In this document: positions 55,326 through 64,000 of the stretch, one piece after another
Position numbering within the stretch: position 1 is the first letter of the stretch
How the letters are laid out: every line of letters begins with the position of its first letter
Source: Algorimicrobium echini
GTDB taxonomy: Bacteria; Bacteroidota; Bacteroidia; Flavobacteriales; Flavobacteriaceae
Direction of reading: 5' to 3'
NCBI RefSeq assembly: GCF_900115185.1
Contig: NZ_FOVN01000005.1
Coordinates: forward strand, 199,903-263,902
DNA: 64,000 bases
The notes under the pieces: generated by a model
Databases searched by the model: none
Seen by the model: only the letters and a program-made list of their open reading frames with translations
Told to the model about the DNA's origin: nothing
Program-made: the position numbers and the translations under genes

Positions 55326-56543
55326 TTAAATTATTTCTGCAACTACAAACGTACTACCACCAATATAGATTACATCGTTCTCTTGAGCCGCTTTTTTTGC
55401 CACCATAAGTGCATCATTTACACTATGATAGGCAGATCCTGTAAAACCTTGTTCAAGAAAAGTATCTTTTAAACTATTTTCATCTAAACCTCTTGGAACA
55501 TTAGGTCTACAAAAGTAATATGTGGCTTTTTTTGGTAAAAGCGGCATAATAGAAAGTAAATCCTTATCATTAACAACCCCAAAAACAACATGCAACGTAG
55601 TATGAGGTACATTAAGTAACTGTTTCATCACTATTGTTAAACCATCAGAATTATGAGCTGTATCGCAAACTATAAAAGGCTGTTCTTGTAATATTTGCCA
55701 ACGACCTTGAAAACTGGTATTCAACATGACGTGCTTCAATCCATTTATTATATGATCTTCACCAATATTATAATTTAAGGTTTTTAAAACCGATACAGAC
55801 TGAAGGACTGTTTGAATATTTTCTTTTTGATAGTCTCCTTTCAAATCGGATTCATAGTCGGTTGGTAAGTTTTGATCTGCAAAAAAAATAGATGCTCCGT
55901 TTTTACTTGCTATATCATTAAAAATGGGTTTTGTTTCTACTTGGGTTTTTCCGATTACAACGGGAATGCGATTTTTAATGATACCTGCTTTTTCAATAGC
56001 AATCTTATCAAGTGAATCACCTAAAAACTGTGTGTGATCTAATCCTATGTTAGTAATAATAGACAATACAGGTGTAATTATATTAGTAGAATCTAATCGG
56101 CCACCTAATCCGACTTCAATTATGGCAATATCAACCTCCTGGTTAGAAAAATAATCGAAAGCCATTCCAGATGTCATCTCAAAGAAAGATAACCCAGCGC
56201 TTTCTAAATAGTTCTTATTCGCCTTAATAAAACCAATAACATAATCTTCAGAAATCATTGTACCATTAATACGAATTCGCTCACGAAAATCCTTTAAATG
56301 GGGCGATGTAAACAAACCAACTGTATAACCTGCTTCTTGAAGAATAGATGCCAACATATTACTTGTAGAACCTTTACCGTTGGTACCACCAACATGAACG
56401 GTTTGTATTCTATTTTGAGGGTTATTTAAATGATTTGCGAAGTTAATAGAATTGTTCAAATTGGCTTTAAACGCTATTTTACCCTGTCGTTGATACATAG
56501 GAAGTTTTGAAAACATCCAGTTTAAAGTATCTTGATATGTCAT
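55326..56543 (-). CDS. folC: Folylpolyglutamate synthase / dihydrofolate synthase
   Basis: Adds glutamates to folates, and makes dihydrofolate from dihydropteroate in many bacteria, 405 residues. Mur-ligase-like: P-loop VGGTNGKGSTSNML (near 52), SPHLKDFRERI, and IEVGLGGRLDSTN. The C-terminal domain has VCDTAHNSDG and VVFGVVNDKD. It begins 3 nt after the tonB stop, so it is the last gene of the exbB-exbD-tonB-folC unit. Confidence 0.94.
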   Translation of the reverse strand: MTYQDTLNWMFSKLPMYQRQGKIAFKANLNNSINFANHLNNPQNRIQTVHVGGTNGKGSTSNMLASILQEAGYTVGLFTSPHLKDFRERIRINGTMISEDYVIGFIKANKNYLESAGLSFFEMTSGMAFDYFSNQEVDIAIIEVGLGGRLDSTNIITPVLSIITNIGLDHTQFLGDSLDKIAIEKAGIIKNRIPVVIGKTQVETKPIFNDIASKNGASIFFADQNLPTDYESDLKGDYQKENIQTVLQSVSVLKTLNYNIGEDHIINGLKHVMLNTSFQGRWQILQEQPFIVCDTAHNSDGLTIVMKQLLNVPHTTLHVVFGVVNDKDLLSIMPLLPKKATYYFCRPNVPRGLDENSLKDTFLEQGFTGSAYHSVNDALMVAKKAAQENDVIYIGGSTFVVAEII

Positions 56544-56546
56544 AAA

Positions 56547-57443
56547 TTATTGACCTAAATTGAAATTTACTTTAACAAATCCAACTTGCTTTGCTGGCGC
56601 ATTGTTATCGGATCGCCACTTGTGAGATAAGGCAATCTTTTTTGCTGGTTCTAATAAACATTCGGCCGTGTTAGTTGTGCCTTTAACACCTGGAATGGCT
56701 TCTATAACATTACCAGCTCGATTAACTATGATTTTAACGATAACCATTCCAGACTCATTACAATCCTGTTTTAACTTTTGGTAGGTTGCTTTACCACGTC
56801 CATTTAAACCGTAACCAACCCCTCCACTTCCAGAACCTGGGTCGCCAAAATAACTGGCGGCATATGGGTCGCCATCCAATTGGCCTTTATCGCCTGGTTT
56901 GTCATCATTACCTTCACTACCAGATGCCGTACCATCCGATTTACTGACACCGCCAATGAGGGCGTCTAATTTTTTCTTTTTAGCTTCTTTCTCCGCTTGT
57001 TCTTTAGCTTTTTGTTGAGCTTCCGCTTTTGCCTTGGCATCTGCTTCAGCTTGTGCTTTAGCTTTTGCATCAGCAATTTTTTTTGCCTGGGCGTCTGCTT
57101 GCTTTTTTTTCTCTATAGCTAACGCTTCTTCGTTATTTTGAGTTATAACATCTTCGGCTTTTGTTTGTTTAGATGAAGCCGCTTCAGGTTTTGTTTCTTG
57201 CGGTTTTGTCACCGCTTCCTCTGGCGGACGTTCTATGTTTTTTTGTTCGGATTTAACAGGCTCTTTAGGCTGGATATTTCCACTACCCACAGTAGAATTT
57301 CCAAAGTTAACAGCAACACCATATTCTTCAGGAGGATCCATATATGGAGGCCCAACCACAAACAGAAGTAGTACCAAAATTACAACAATTAAGGTTGTAA
57401 TTTTAGCAGAATTACGTTCATGTTTGGTCTCTAAATATTTCAT
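56547..57443 (-). CDS. tonB: TonB-type energy transducer
   Basis: A 298-residue protein with a single N-terminal membrane helix (about 15-32, TTLIVVILVLLLFVVG), a Pro/Glu- and then Ala/Lys-rich spacer (residues 60-160, long KAKAQAEADAKAK-type helix), a Gly-rich turn and a TonB-like C-terminal domain (VIVKIIVNRAGNVIEAI...WRSDNNAP). Together with the ExbB and ExbD genes just upstream it carries proton-motive energy to outer-membrane receptors. A role in other Tol/Mot-type systems cannot be excluded. Confidence 0.87.
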   Translation of the reverse strand: MKYLETKHERNSAKITTLIVVILVLLLFVVGPPYMDPPEEYGVAVNFGNSTVGSGNIQPKEPVKSEQKNIERPPEEAVTKPQETKPEAASSKQTKAEDVITQNNEEALAIEKKKQADAQAKKIADAKAKAQAEADAKAKAEAQQKAKEQAEKEAKKKKLDALIGGVSKSDGTASGSEGNDDKPGDKGQLDGDPYAASYFGDPGSGSGGVGYGLNGRGKATYQKLKQDCNESGMVIVKIIVNRAGNVIEAIPGVKGTTNTAECLLEPAKKIALSHKWRSDNNAPAKQVGFVKVNFNLGQ

Positions 57444-57458
57444 GAATAGCGTGGCTGT

Positions 57459-57851
57459 TTAATTCGGTTTTACAGCAAGTATAACTTTAATTTTATTTCT
57501 ATTAGCAATATCCATAACCTTAACCACATTATCTACTGGAACTGATTTTTCAGCACGTAAAACAACAGTTGGTTTTTCTTGGCTTGATAAAGCGGATAGT
57601 AGTTCCCCTTCTAACATACTTTCTCCTACTAATTTTTGATCTACATAATATCGAAGATCTTTAGTAATACTAACGGCAACCGATTTCTTATTTTCGGTTT
57701 TTCCGTTCGCATTCGGTAGTAAAATATCAATGGCACTAGTAGTTACTAACGTAGAGGCTATCATGAAAAATATAAGCAGCAAGAATACAATATCCGTCAT
57801 AGACGACATATTAAATTCGGGTGTTACTTTATTTCTTCCGCGTATGTTCAT
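57459..57851 (-). CDS. exbD: Biopolymer transport protein ExbD
   Basis: A 130-residue inner-membrane protein of the ExbD/TolR family. Its single membrane helix holds the proton-carrying Asp in MSSMTDIVFLLLIFFMIAST (near 21). The periplasmic part is the usual short alpha/beta domain. It begins 1 nt after the exbB stop and 15 nt before tonB. Confidence 0.94.
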   Translation of the reverse strand: MNIRGRNKVTPEFNMSSMTDIVFLLLIFFMIASTLVTTSAIDILLPNANGKTENKKSVAVSITKDLRYYVDQKLVGESMLEGELLSALSSQEKPTVVLRAEKSVPVDNVVKVMDIANRNKIKVILAVKPN

Positions 57852-57852
57852 A

Positions 57853-58554
57853 TTAAATAGGTTCGTTTAAATGATCTAAAAATTCTAAAGAATTTGCTTC
57901 CATTTGATAGACCACCTTATTGGTTTTCACTACTAAATGATTATAGGTTATATAAGCAACAATACCAACTATTAAACCAGCAACTGTAGTGGTCATAGCT
58001 GTGTACAAACCACTTGCAAGAACGTCCATCTGTATTGTACCTCCAGCATTTGCCAATTCAAAAATGGCTAAAATCATACCAACTACGGTTCCTAGAAAAC
58101 CAATCATTGGAGCTGCTCCGGAAATGGTTGCTAAAATGCTCACATTTTTTTCGAGTCCATAAATTTCTAATCGACCTGCATTTTCGATGGCTGTATTAAT
58201 ATCTTCTAGAGGCTTTCCTATTCGCGTAATGCCTTTGTTTATTAATCTTGAAACTGGCGAATTAACTTGAGCGCATAAAATTTGAGCCGCTTCAATTTTA
58301 CCATTACTGACATGATCTTTTATCTGATTCATAAAATTACTATCAATTTTAGATGCTGCTTTTATAGCGAATAAACGCTCAAAATAAATATAACAAGCAA
58401 CAACTAATAGTAAGAAAAGTATAGCAATAATAATTTGACCAGCTGCTCCTCCACTACTAATTAATTCAATTATGGATAATGTTTTTTCAACTGGTTCGCC
58501 TTCAGGAAGCATTTCTGCTCCTTCTTGGGAACTTTGTATAAGTGTGTTTATCAT
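57853..58554 (-). CDS. exbB: MotA/TolQ/ExbB proton channel family protein
   Basis: A 233-residue inner-membrane protein with three membrane helices (near 33-56, 138-160 and 180-205). Conserved ExbB features: APMIGFLGTVVGMILAIFEL and TAMTTTVAGLIVGIVAYITYNHL. It forms the stator channel with ExbD and drives TonB. A promoter box lies 41-48 nt upstream. Confidence 0.94.
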   Translation of the reverse strand: MINTLIQSSQEGAEMLPEGEPVEKTLSIIELISSGGAAGQIIIAILFLLLVVACYIYFERLFAIKAASKIDSNFMNQIKDHVSNGKIEAAQILCAQVNSPVSRLINKGITRIGKPLEDINTAIENAGRLEIYGLEKNVSILATISGAAPMIGFLGTVVGMILAIFELANAGGTIQMDVLASGLYTAMTTTVAGLIVGIVAYITYNHLVVKTNKVVYQMEANSLEFLDHLNEPI

Positions 58555-58594
58555 ATGATTTGTGACTATTAAACTATTAACGTTATAAGTTGAA

Positions 58595-58602
58595 CAAAAT
58601 TA
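58595..58602 (-). promoter_or_regulatory. -7 candidate of the exbB operon
   Basis: Minus-strand TAATTTTG, matching TAnnTTTG, in the 50-nt gap between nhaD and exbB. Confidence 0.45.
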
Positions 58603-58604
58603 TA

Positions 58605-59999
58605 TTAAAATATGGTTCTGGTAAACATAAAAGCAACTGCTCCTACTAAAAAGCCAATTAAGGCCAGCCAAGCTATTTTTTTTAAATACCAGAAAAAATC
58701 AATTTTTTCCATTCCCATTGCCACTACTCCTGCTGCAGAACCTATAATTAACATGCTTCCACCGGTACCTGCTGCATAGGCAATAAAATGCCAAAGCTCA
58801 TTATCAATTGGTTCTGAAAACATGCCTAAACTAGCAGCCACTAATGGCACATTATCAATAACTGCAGACCCTACACCCATTAATAAAACCACTAAATCTG
58901 ACACGCCTGCATGATGTAATTCAGTTCCTAACATGGGCATATTATCTTGTAAAGATGAAGCAAAACCGAATAATATTCCTAAAGATTCTAAAGCAGCTAC
59001 TGCCATTAAAATTCCTAGAAAAAACAGAATACTTGGTAACTCAATTTTTGATAAGGACTTGTGTACTGGACTGTGGTGTCCCTGATGATCGGCATCTTCG
59101 TCTGCATCAAAAGACATGGCAAACTTTCTATTACTATAAATTTCTGCAAAAACTGCTACAATACCTAAAGCTAACATCATACCTACATATGGTGGTAAGT
59201 GCGTTACCGTTTTAAAAACTGGAACAGATACAATACCTGCTAATCCTAAATATAACATTATAGCACTATACTTGCTTTTTGGTTTCTCTTCCCCAGAATC
59301 TGGGTTATCTATTTTACCTTTAAAAGCTGGTAAAAAAGAGGCTATAAATGTTGGAACTAGCATACACAATAAAGATGGGATAAATAAGTACACAAATAAA
59401 TGACCCGTTGTTACCTTTTTACCAATCCACAGCATGGTAGTCGTTACATCACCTATTGGAGACCACGCACCACCTGCATTAGCAGCAATAATAATTAAAC
59501 CTGCATACCAAATCCGAACATCACGATCATGAATTAGTTTTTGAAGTATGGAAATTAAAACGATAGTAGCCGTTAAATTATCAATAATAGCGGATAAGAT
59601 AAAAGCTAAAAAAGCAAATATCCATAAAATACGCCCTTTACTCTTTGTTTTAACAAAGCTTTTAATAGTTGCAAAACCATCAAAATAATCTATAATTTCT
59701 ACAATGGTCATAGCACCCAATAAAAACACCAAAATCTCGGCTGTTTTCCCTAAATGATGCAAGAGTGTTTCCTCCATTAGGTGCATTTTTTCTTCATGAC
59801 CTAATAAACCAAAATTATCTAATAATGTATGTTTTGCAGAATCGAACCATTGCGGAAATGTATCAATACTTAAAGCTATTAATGCCCAACAAACCGCCAT
59901 CATGACTAGAGCTGGAATGAGTTTGTCTATTTTTAAATTGTGTTCTAGTGTAATAGCTAAATAACCTAAAACAAATACAATAATTATAATTGATTCCAT
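58605..59999 (-). CDS. nhaD: Sodium:proton antiporter NhaD
   Basis: A 464-residue inner-membrane antiporter of the NhaD/ion-transporter superfamily with about 11-12 hydrophobic segments. Typical motifs: LSAIIDNLTATIVLISIL, NAGGAWSPIGDVTTTMLW, and GVGSAVIDNVPLVAAS near the end, where the Asp residues carry the ions. It is 12 nt behind the amino-acid dehydrogenase gene and may be co-transcribed. Na+/H+ exchange suits a marine lifestyle. Confidence 0.93.
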   Translation of the reverse strand: MESIIIIVFVLGYLAITLEHNLKIDKLIPALVMMAVCWALIALSIDTFPQWFDSAKHTLLDNFGLLGHEEKMHLMEETLLHHLGKTAEILVFLLGAMTIVEIIDYFDGFATIKSFVKTKSKGRILWIFAFLAFILSAIIDNLTATIVLISILQKLIHDRDVRIWYAGLIIIAANAGGAWSPIGDVTTTMLWIGKKVTTGHLFVYLFIPSLLCMLVPTFIASFLPAFKGKIDNPDSGEEKPKSKYSAIMLYLGLAGIVSVPVFKTVTHLPPYVGMMLALGIVAVFAEIYSNRKFAMSFDADEDADHQGHHSPVHKSLSKIELPSILFFLGILMAVAALESLGILFGFASSLQDNMPMLGTELHHAGVSDLVVLLMGVGSAVIDNVPLVAASLGMFSEPIDNELWHFIAYAAGTGGSMLIIGSAAGVVAMGMEKIDFFWYLKKIAWLALIGFLVGAVAFMFTRTIF

Positions 60000-60011
60000 A
60001 AATTTTATTAA

Positions 60012-61238
60012 TTATACTAATTGGCCTAATGCTATTTCAAAGGCGGTTTTACTTATTTCTTTTTTTGAATTATTCTCGTTATAAACATTTTGTAATGCTT
60101 TTTTTATTATTTCAGATGTATCTTGAAAAATAGCTTCATCCGTCATTTGAACTCGGCGTTCCATGAAATAGGCAAACACGCGAGCCATACCACAATTGGA
60201 TATAAAATCTGGTATTAAACTTACGCGTTCATCGGTATGTTCCATAATAGAACCGAAGAAAATTTCCTTATCAGCAAATGGTACGTTAGCTCCACAAGAA
60301 ATAACTTCTAAACCACTATCAATCATAGTGTCTATCTGTTGTTGGGTAATTAAACGAGAGGCGGCACATGGTAAAAATATTTCAGTTTCAAGTTCCCAAA
60401 CCTTCTCATTCATTTCATGAAATGGTATTAAATTCTCTTCACCGAGCGTGTTTCCAGATTTATTTAAAAATAAGTTCGTTATTTCTTCTGAAGTAAAGCC
60501 TTCTGCATTAATTAAACCACCAGCAATATCAATAATACCAACCACTTTTGCTCCCATTTTAGAAATATAAAAAGCGGCTGCTGCTCCAACATTTCCAAAA
60601 CCTTGAACAACTACACGCTTGCCTTTTACGGTTCCTCCAAAAATATCATAATAATGCTTTACAGCTTCTGCAACACCAAAACCAGTAATCATATCAGCAA
60701 CGGTATATTTTCGTGCAACGCTTGGCGAGTAGTTTGGATTTTCAATTACTTTTATCACACCCTGTCGCAACTGGCCAATTCGGTTAATTTTATCAGCTTG
60801 AGTTGGTTTAAAATGGCCTTCAAAAACACCTTCTTGCGGATGCCAAACACCACTCTCTTCTGTAATAGGAATTACTTCATGAATTTCATCAACGTTTAAA
60901 TCTCCTCCCGTTCCATAATAACTTTTCAATAATGGTGATACAGCTTTATACCAACGTTCTAAAACACCCTTTTTTCGAGGGTCTTTAGGGTCGAAATTAA
61001 TTCCTGATTTTGCACCTCCAATTGCTGGACCCGATACGGTAAACTTTACTTCCATGGTTTTAGCCAATGAAAGTACCTCGTTCATATCCAAACCTTTTCG
61101 CATTCGAGTGCCGCCACCTGCAGCGCCTCCTCGTAACGAGTTTATAACAGTCCAGCCTTCAGCTTCGGTTTCTGGATCTTTCCAATTGAATATAATTTCG
61201 GGTTCTTTATTTTCATACTTTTGAAGTAATTCTTTCAT
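60012..61238 (-). CDS. Glu/Leu/Phe/Val dehydrogenase
   Basis: A 408-residue NAD(P)-dependent amino-acid dehydrogenase. The substrate domain has GGAAGGGTRMRKGL and SGPAIGGAKSGINFD (catalytic Lys region); the cofactor domain has VQGFGNVGAAAAFYI near 211. The sequence is between glutamate and leucine dehydrogenases, so substrate choice is open. It deaminates or makes amino acids, linking nitrogen with carbon metabolism. Its promoter box is about 45 nt upstream. Confidence 0.92.
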   Translation of the reverse strand: MKELLQKYENKEPEIIFNWKDPETEAEGWTVINSLRGGAAGGGTRMRKGLDMNEVLSLAKTMEVKFTVSGPAIGGAKSGINFDPKDPRKKGVLERWYKAVSPLLKSYYGTGGDLNVDEIHEVIPITEESGVWHPQEGVFEGHFKPTQADKINRIGQLRQGVIKVIENPNYSPSVARKYTVADMITGFGVAEAVKHYYDIFGGTVKGKRVVVQGFGNVGAAAAFYISKMGAKVVGIIDIAGGLINAEGFTSEEITNLFLNKSGNTLGEENLIPFHEMNEKVWELETEIFLPCAASRLITQQQIDTMIDSGLEVISCGANVPFADKEIFFGSIMEHTDERVSLIPDFISNCGMARVFAYFMERRVQMTDEAIFQDTSEIIKKALQNVYNENNSKKEISKTAFEIALGQLV

Positions 61239-61282
61239 GTAACGGATTTATTTTTGATGGTCAGATACTTATTGTGTCACAA

Positions 61283-61290
61283 CAAATATA
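61283..61290 (-). promoter_or_regulatory. -7 candidate of the amino-acid dehydrogenase
   Basis: Minus-strand TATATTTG, a TAnnTTTG match, about 45 nt upstream of the start at 61238. Confidence 0.5.
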
Positions 61291-61329
61291 AAAAACTAAA
61301 AAGTGCTAAATATTAATTTTACGATAATT

Positions 61330-62385
61330 TTAAGGGTGAAACATAATTCCTGAACAATGATTCTTCTTTGCACCAGTAACACTAGATAGAATATTCGTCT
61401 CCTTTCGAACTCTCAAAACTCCTAACAGACTGAATACTAAAGCTTCTTTAAAATCTACTAATTCAGAATCGGGAATGGTAATTTTAGAAAGGGTTTGTTT
61501 TTTTATTTCTTTTATCAAAAATAAATTGTAGGCGCCACCTCCCGTTATTAATGTTTTTCCATTTGGAATTTGAACACCTATTTGTTCAGCTACATGTACA
61601 GCAAAAGTTCTTAAAACATCTGGAATTGTTAATTGATAGGAATCAATACACGGAATAATATGTTCTTTTACCCATTCTAAACCTAAAGACTTTGGATTGG
61701 TTTTTTTATAAAACTCTAAATTATTTAACTCAGTTAGAAGTAAACTATTCACTTCACCAGAAGAAGCAATGTTTCCACAATCGTCAAAATCCAAACCCAA
61801 ATTTGCTACATAATGGTTTAAAACAATATTAGCTGGACAAATATCGTAAGCAATACGTTTTCCATTTTTTTGAGTAGATACATTCGCAAATCCACCCAGA
61901 TTTAAACAATATGTGTACTTTGAAAATAATAATTTGTCACCCATTGGAACTAAAGGAGCACCTTGACCTCCCAGTTTAACATCTTGCACTCTAAAATCAC
62001 AAACAACAATTTGTTTTGTTAAGTCGGCTAACTTTTGATTATTTCCTATTTGGACGGTAACACCTTTTTTAGGTTCATGTAAAGCGGTATGGCCGTGTGA
62101 GCTAATAAAATCTAAATTCGTAATTTGATGTTTAGATATAAAAGTATTGATTATGGTTCCTAGGTACTGTGTATAAGACCTATCTGTTTCCTTTAGTTCA
62201 GCTTTTGATAATCCCAATAGATTTTTCAGTTTCTTAAACCATAATTCAGGATACGGAATTGTTTCGCAGTGTAAAAATTCATATTGCCATTTCTCATGTA
62301 ATGTGATATTAACGTATGCTAAATCAATACCATCCAATGAGGTTCCTGACATGACACCTAACACATAATAAGAAGATTTTATCAT
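61330..62385 (-). CDS. anmK: Anhydro-N-acetylmuramic acid kinase
   Basis: Phosphorylates 1,6-anhydro-MurNAc to MurNAc-6-P in cell-wall recycling, 351 residues. ATP/sugar-kinase motif MSGTSLDGIDLAYV (near 13), ISSHGHTALH, DFRVQDVKLGGQGAPLVP with the catalytic Asp, NLGGFANVS and TGGGAYNLFLI. Divergent from an acyl-CoA dehydrogenase. Confidence 0.95.
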   Translation of the reverse strand: MIKSSYYVLGVMSGTSLDGIDLAYVNITLHEKWQYEFLHCETIPYPELWFKKLKNLLGLSKAELKETDRSYTQYLGTIINTFISKHQITNLDFISSHGHTALHEPKKGVTVQIGNNQKLADLTKQIVVCDFRVQDVKLGGQGAPLVPMGDKLLFSKYTYCLNLGGFANVSTQKNGKRIAYDICPANIVLNHYVANLGLDFDDCGNIASSGEVNSLLLTELNNLEFYKKTNPKSLGLEWVKEHIIPCIDSYQLTIPDVLRTFAVHVAEQIGVQIPNGKTLITGGGAYNLFLIKEIKKQTLSKITIPDSELVDFKEALVFSLLGVLRVRKETNILSSVTGAKKNHCSGIMFHP

Positions 62386-62409
62386 ATCCAGTAAAAATAC
62401 TAATCATAA

Positions 62410-62440
62410 TTGAAAAAATGCACTTAATACCTTATCTTTG
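62410..62440 (+). promoter_or_regulatory. Promoter of the acyl-CoA dehydrogenase
   Basis: TTG (62410-62412), 20-nt spacer, TATCTTTG (62433-62440), a good Bacteroidota promoter, 37 nt upstream of the chosen start at 62478. It lies inside the upstream extension of the open frame, which argues against a start at 62418. Confidence 0.7.
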
Positions 62441-62477
62441 CAATCATTTTTTATCAATTCAACAATTTCAAATTATT

Positions 62478-63620
62478 ATGGATTTTACTCTTACCGAAGA
62501 ACATATGATGATTCGCGACGCAGCGCGCGATTTTGCTCAAACAGAATTATTGCCAGGCGTTATAGAACGAGACAACAAACAAGAATTCCCACAAGATTTA
62601 GTAAAAAAAATGGGGGATCTTGGTTTTATGGGTATTATGGTAGATCCAAAATATGGTGGAAGTGGTATGGATGCTATTTCGTATGTACTCATTATGGAAG
62701 AGTTATCTAAAATTGATGCTTCTGCTTCTGTTATTGTATCTGTAAATAATTCATTAGTTTGTTATGGATTGGAATCTTATGGTACCGAAGAGCAAAAAGA
62801 AAAGTACTTAACAAAACTAGCTACTGGTGAGTTTGTTGGAGCATTTTGTTTAAGCGAACCAGAAGCTGGCAGCGATGCAACATCCCAAAAAACAACAGCC
62901 ATCGATATGGGTGACCATTATGTTTTAAACGGTACTAAAAACTGGATTACTAGTGGAGGTCGTGCTGATGTATATTTAGTTATCGCTCAAACAGATAAAG
63001 AAAAGGGTCATCATGGAATTAATGCCTTTATTGTTGAGAAAGGCATGCCTGGTTTTGATGTTGGTCCTAAAGAAGATAAATTAGGAATTCGTGGTAGTGA
63101 TACACATACATTACAATTTAATGATGTTAAAGTACCAAAAGAAAATAGAATTGGGGAAGATGGATTTGGTTTTAAATTCGCCATGAAAACATTATCAGGA
63201 GGGAGAATTGGCATTGCTGCTCAAGCATTAGGGATTGCTTCTGGCGCTTATGAATTGGCTAAAAAATATAGTAAAGAGCGTAAAGCGTTTGGTACTGAAA
63301 TTTGCAATCATCAGGCAATTGCCTTTAAAATTGCTGATATGGCCACTGAAATTGAAGCAGCTAGAATGTTAGTTATGAAGGCAGCTTGGGATAAGGATCA
63401 AGGTCATAATTATGATATGTCTAGCGCCATGGCAAAATTATACGCAAGTAAAGTAGCGATGGATACTACGGTTGAAGCTGTACAAGTTCATGGCGGAAAT
63501 GGTTTTGTTAAAGAATACCATGTAGAACGTTTAATGCGAGACGCAAAAATCACACAGATTTATGAAGGCACTTCAGAAATTCAAAAAATAGTTATTTCTA
63601 GAGGTGTTTTAAGAGACTAA
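62478..63620 (+). CDS. Acyl-CoA dehydrogenase
   Basis: FAD-dependent oxidation of an acyl-CoA to the enoyl-CoA, 380 residues. It begins MDFTLTEEHMMIRDAARDFA, the usual family start. Motifs: FCLSEPEAGSDATS (near 125), WITSGGRADVYLV, GRIGIAAQALGIASGAYELA, and YEGTSEIQKI at the C terminus, with the catalytic Glu in IYEGTSE. The size and motifs suggest a short-chain or branched-chain enzyme. It ends in a bidirectional terminator. Confidence 0.95.
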   Translation: MDFTLTEEHMMIRDAARDFAQTELLPGVIERDNKQEFPQDLVKKMGDLGFMGIMVDPKYGGSGMDAISYVLIMEELSKIDASASVIVSVNNSLVCYGLESYGTEEQKEKYLTKLATGEFVGAFCLSEPEAGSDATSQKTTAIDMGDHYVLNGTKNWITSGGRADVYLVIAQTDKEKGHHGINAFIVEKGMPGFDVGPKEDKLGIRGSDTHTLQFNDVKVPKENRIGEDGFGFKFAMKTLSGGRIGIAAQALGIASGAYELAKKYSKERKAFGTEICNHQAIAFKIADMATEIEAARMLVMKAAWDKDQGHNYDMSSAMAKLYASKVAMDTTVEAVQVHGGNGFVKEYHVERLMRDAKITQIYEGTSEIQKIVISRGVLRD

Positions 63621-63641
63621 TTCTTTTAACATTTACATATT

Positions 63642-63677
63642 AAAAATCCCGATGTACTTATTTACATTGGGATTTTT
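63642..63677. terminator. Bidirectional terminator at the right edge
   Basis: AAAAATCCCGATGT / ACATTGGGATTTTT inverted repeat with one mismatch and T runs on both sides, between the converging acyl-CoA dehydrogenase and the last gene. Confidence 0.82.
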
Positions 63678-64000
63678 TTATTTAAATGATTCTAAAACAA
63701 GTCGTATTTCACCATAACTATATTTGTCATCCAATTGATGTTTTAAGTCGGATAAATTTTCAAATTCTTGTTTTGGTATCAATTTTTGCAATTCCTCATA
63801 ATGTGAAACAGGCATTAAATCGGTAATTTTTATTTTTCCTGAAGGAATAAAGGTTACTAAATGACCAAAAATAGTGTTTTCATTCAATCCACGCTCATCC
63901 GCTATTTCTAAAATTGTTTTACCAGACTTAAACAAATTGTAGGATTGTAACTTGGTATCAACCTTTTTCACTTTCTTTTTCTCTGCCTTAAATTTGTCAG
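63678..64000 (-). CDS. C-terminal part of a helix-turn-helix (HTH_40-type) protein, runs off the window
   Basis: Partial gene. The frame stays open from 63678 to the right edge (residues before the GTG at 63971 read DKFKAEKKKV), so the start lies outside. The visible 97-plus residues are a Lys-rich linker, then SYNLFKSGKTILEIADERGLN followed by an ENTIFGHLVTFI helix-turn-helix, and a helical end. This matches the HTH_40 domain found at the end of RecQ-like or PIF1-like helicases in Bacteroidota. The helicase part is not visible. Confidence 0.68.
   Translation of the reverse strand, partial: DKFKAEKKKVKKVDTKLQSYNLFKSGKTILEIADERGLNENTIFGHLVTFIPSGKIKITDLMPVSHYEELQKLIPKQEFENLSDLKHQLDDKYSYGEIRLVLESFK

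Noticed and set aside
57000-57150. Low-complexity Ala/Lys/Glu stretch in tonB as a possible sequencing artefact
   Set aside because: Long helical charged spacers are usual in TonB/TolA-type proteins and the frame is intact.
62438-62710. 90-codon open frame on the plus strand
   Set aside because: Another frame of the acyl-CoA dehydrogenase; Arg/Tyr-rich and without family features.

Overview
The window looks like a stretch of chromosome from a marine-type member of the Flavobacteriaceae (phylum Bacteroidota). The base composition is AT-rich. Several promoters carry the Bacteroidota -7 element TAnnTTTG, and Shine-Dalgarno sequences are weak or absent. Lineage-typical genes are present: a fused secDF, the type IX secretion genes porU and porV, the gliding lipoprotein gldJ, a FecI/FecR/TonB-receptor cassette, and several secreted proteins of families common in this group. 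Genus and species cannot be fixed from the sequence alone. Most of the window is core genome. No CRISPR array, insertion sequence, integrase, phage gene or rRNA operon was seen.

Layout. 0.2-9.3 kb: lgt with a DUF192 lipoprotein, then on the minus strand secDF, a DUF4412-like protein, mdh, a fibronectin-like lipoprotein and a DUF6588 outer-membrane protein. A second, broken copy of the mdh promoter and first codons lies at 8.15-8.29 kb. 9.4-13.7 kb: gyrB and asnB (minus) separated by a 0.7-kb gap holding the remains of a probable TetR-type regulator. 13.9-20.9 kb: a DUF2911 protein, queE (minus), and a plus-strand run of a HerA-like ATPase, lipoprotein, YitT-type membrane protein, cupin, alpha/beta hydrolase, rluF and a VOC protein. 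20.9-24.0 kb (minus): a TIGR02206-type membrane protein, folD and ffh. 24.1-30.3 kb: a large modular surface lipoprotein divergent from an ECF sigma factor, FecR-type anti-sigma factor and TonB-dependent receptor. 30.3-36.8 kb: an unrecognised helical membrane protein, argS, an orphan TPR histidine kinase and a CtlX-type amidinotransferase-fold enzyme. 37.0-41.1 kb: a very large secreted protein joining a beta-propeller, an ASPIC/UnbV domain, a vanadium-haloperoxidase domain with all its vanadate-site motifs, and a type IX sorting tail. 41.2-46.3 kb (minus): SDR, M28 peptidase, pdhC, pdhA, cdd. 46.4-54.8 kb: porV and porU (minus) divergent from gldJ and murF (plus). 55.0-62.4 kb (minus): two valine tRNAs, folC, tonB, exbD, exbB, nhaD, an amino-acid dehydrogenase and anmK. 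62.4-64.0 kb: an acyl-CoA dehydrogenase and the 3' end of a gene with a helix-turn-helix C terminus that runs off the window.

How the genes connect. SecDF, Lgt, PorU and PorV serve one export route: SecDF drives translocation over the inner membrane, Lgt lipidates the many lipoproteins here (GldJ, the DUF192, M28, FN3-like and LamG proteins), and PorU/PorV process and deliver type IX cargo such as the haloperoxidase protein. ExbB/ExbD/TonB can energise TonB-dependent receptors such as the one at 28.0 kb. PdhA/PdhC, Mdh and the amino-acid dehydrogenase are central metabolism.

The items most worth a second look are the propeller-haloperoxidase fusion, the sigma/anti-sigma/receptor cassette facing a repeat-built lipoprotein, the partial mdh duplication that brackets one accessory gene, and the tRNA-Val(GAC)-like gene with C at position 33 sitting directly behind a terminator.
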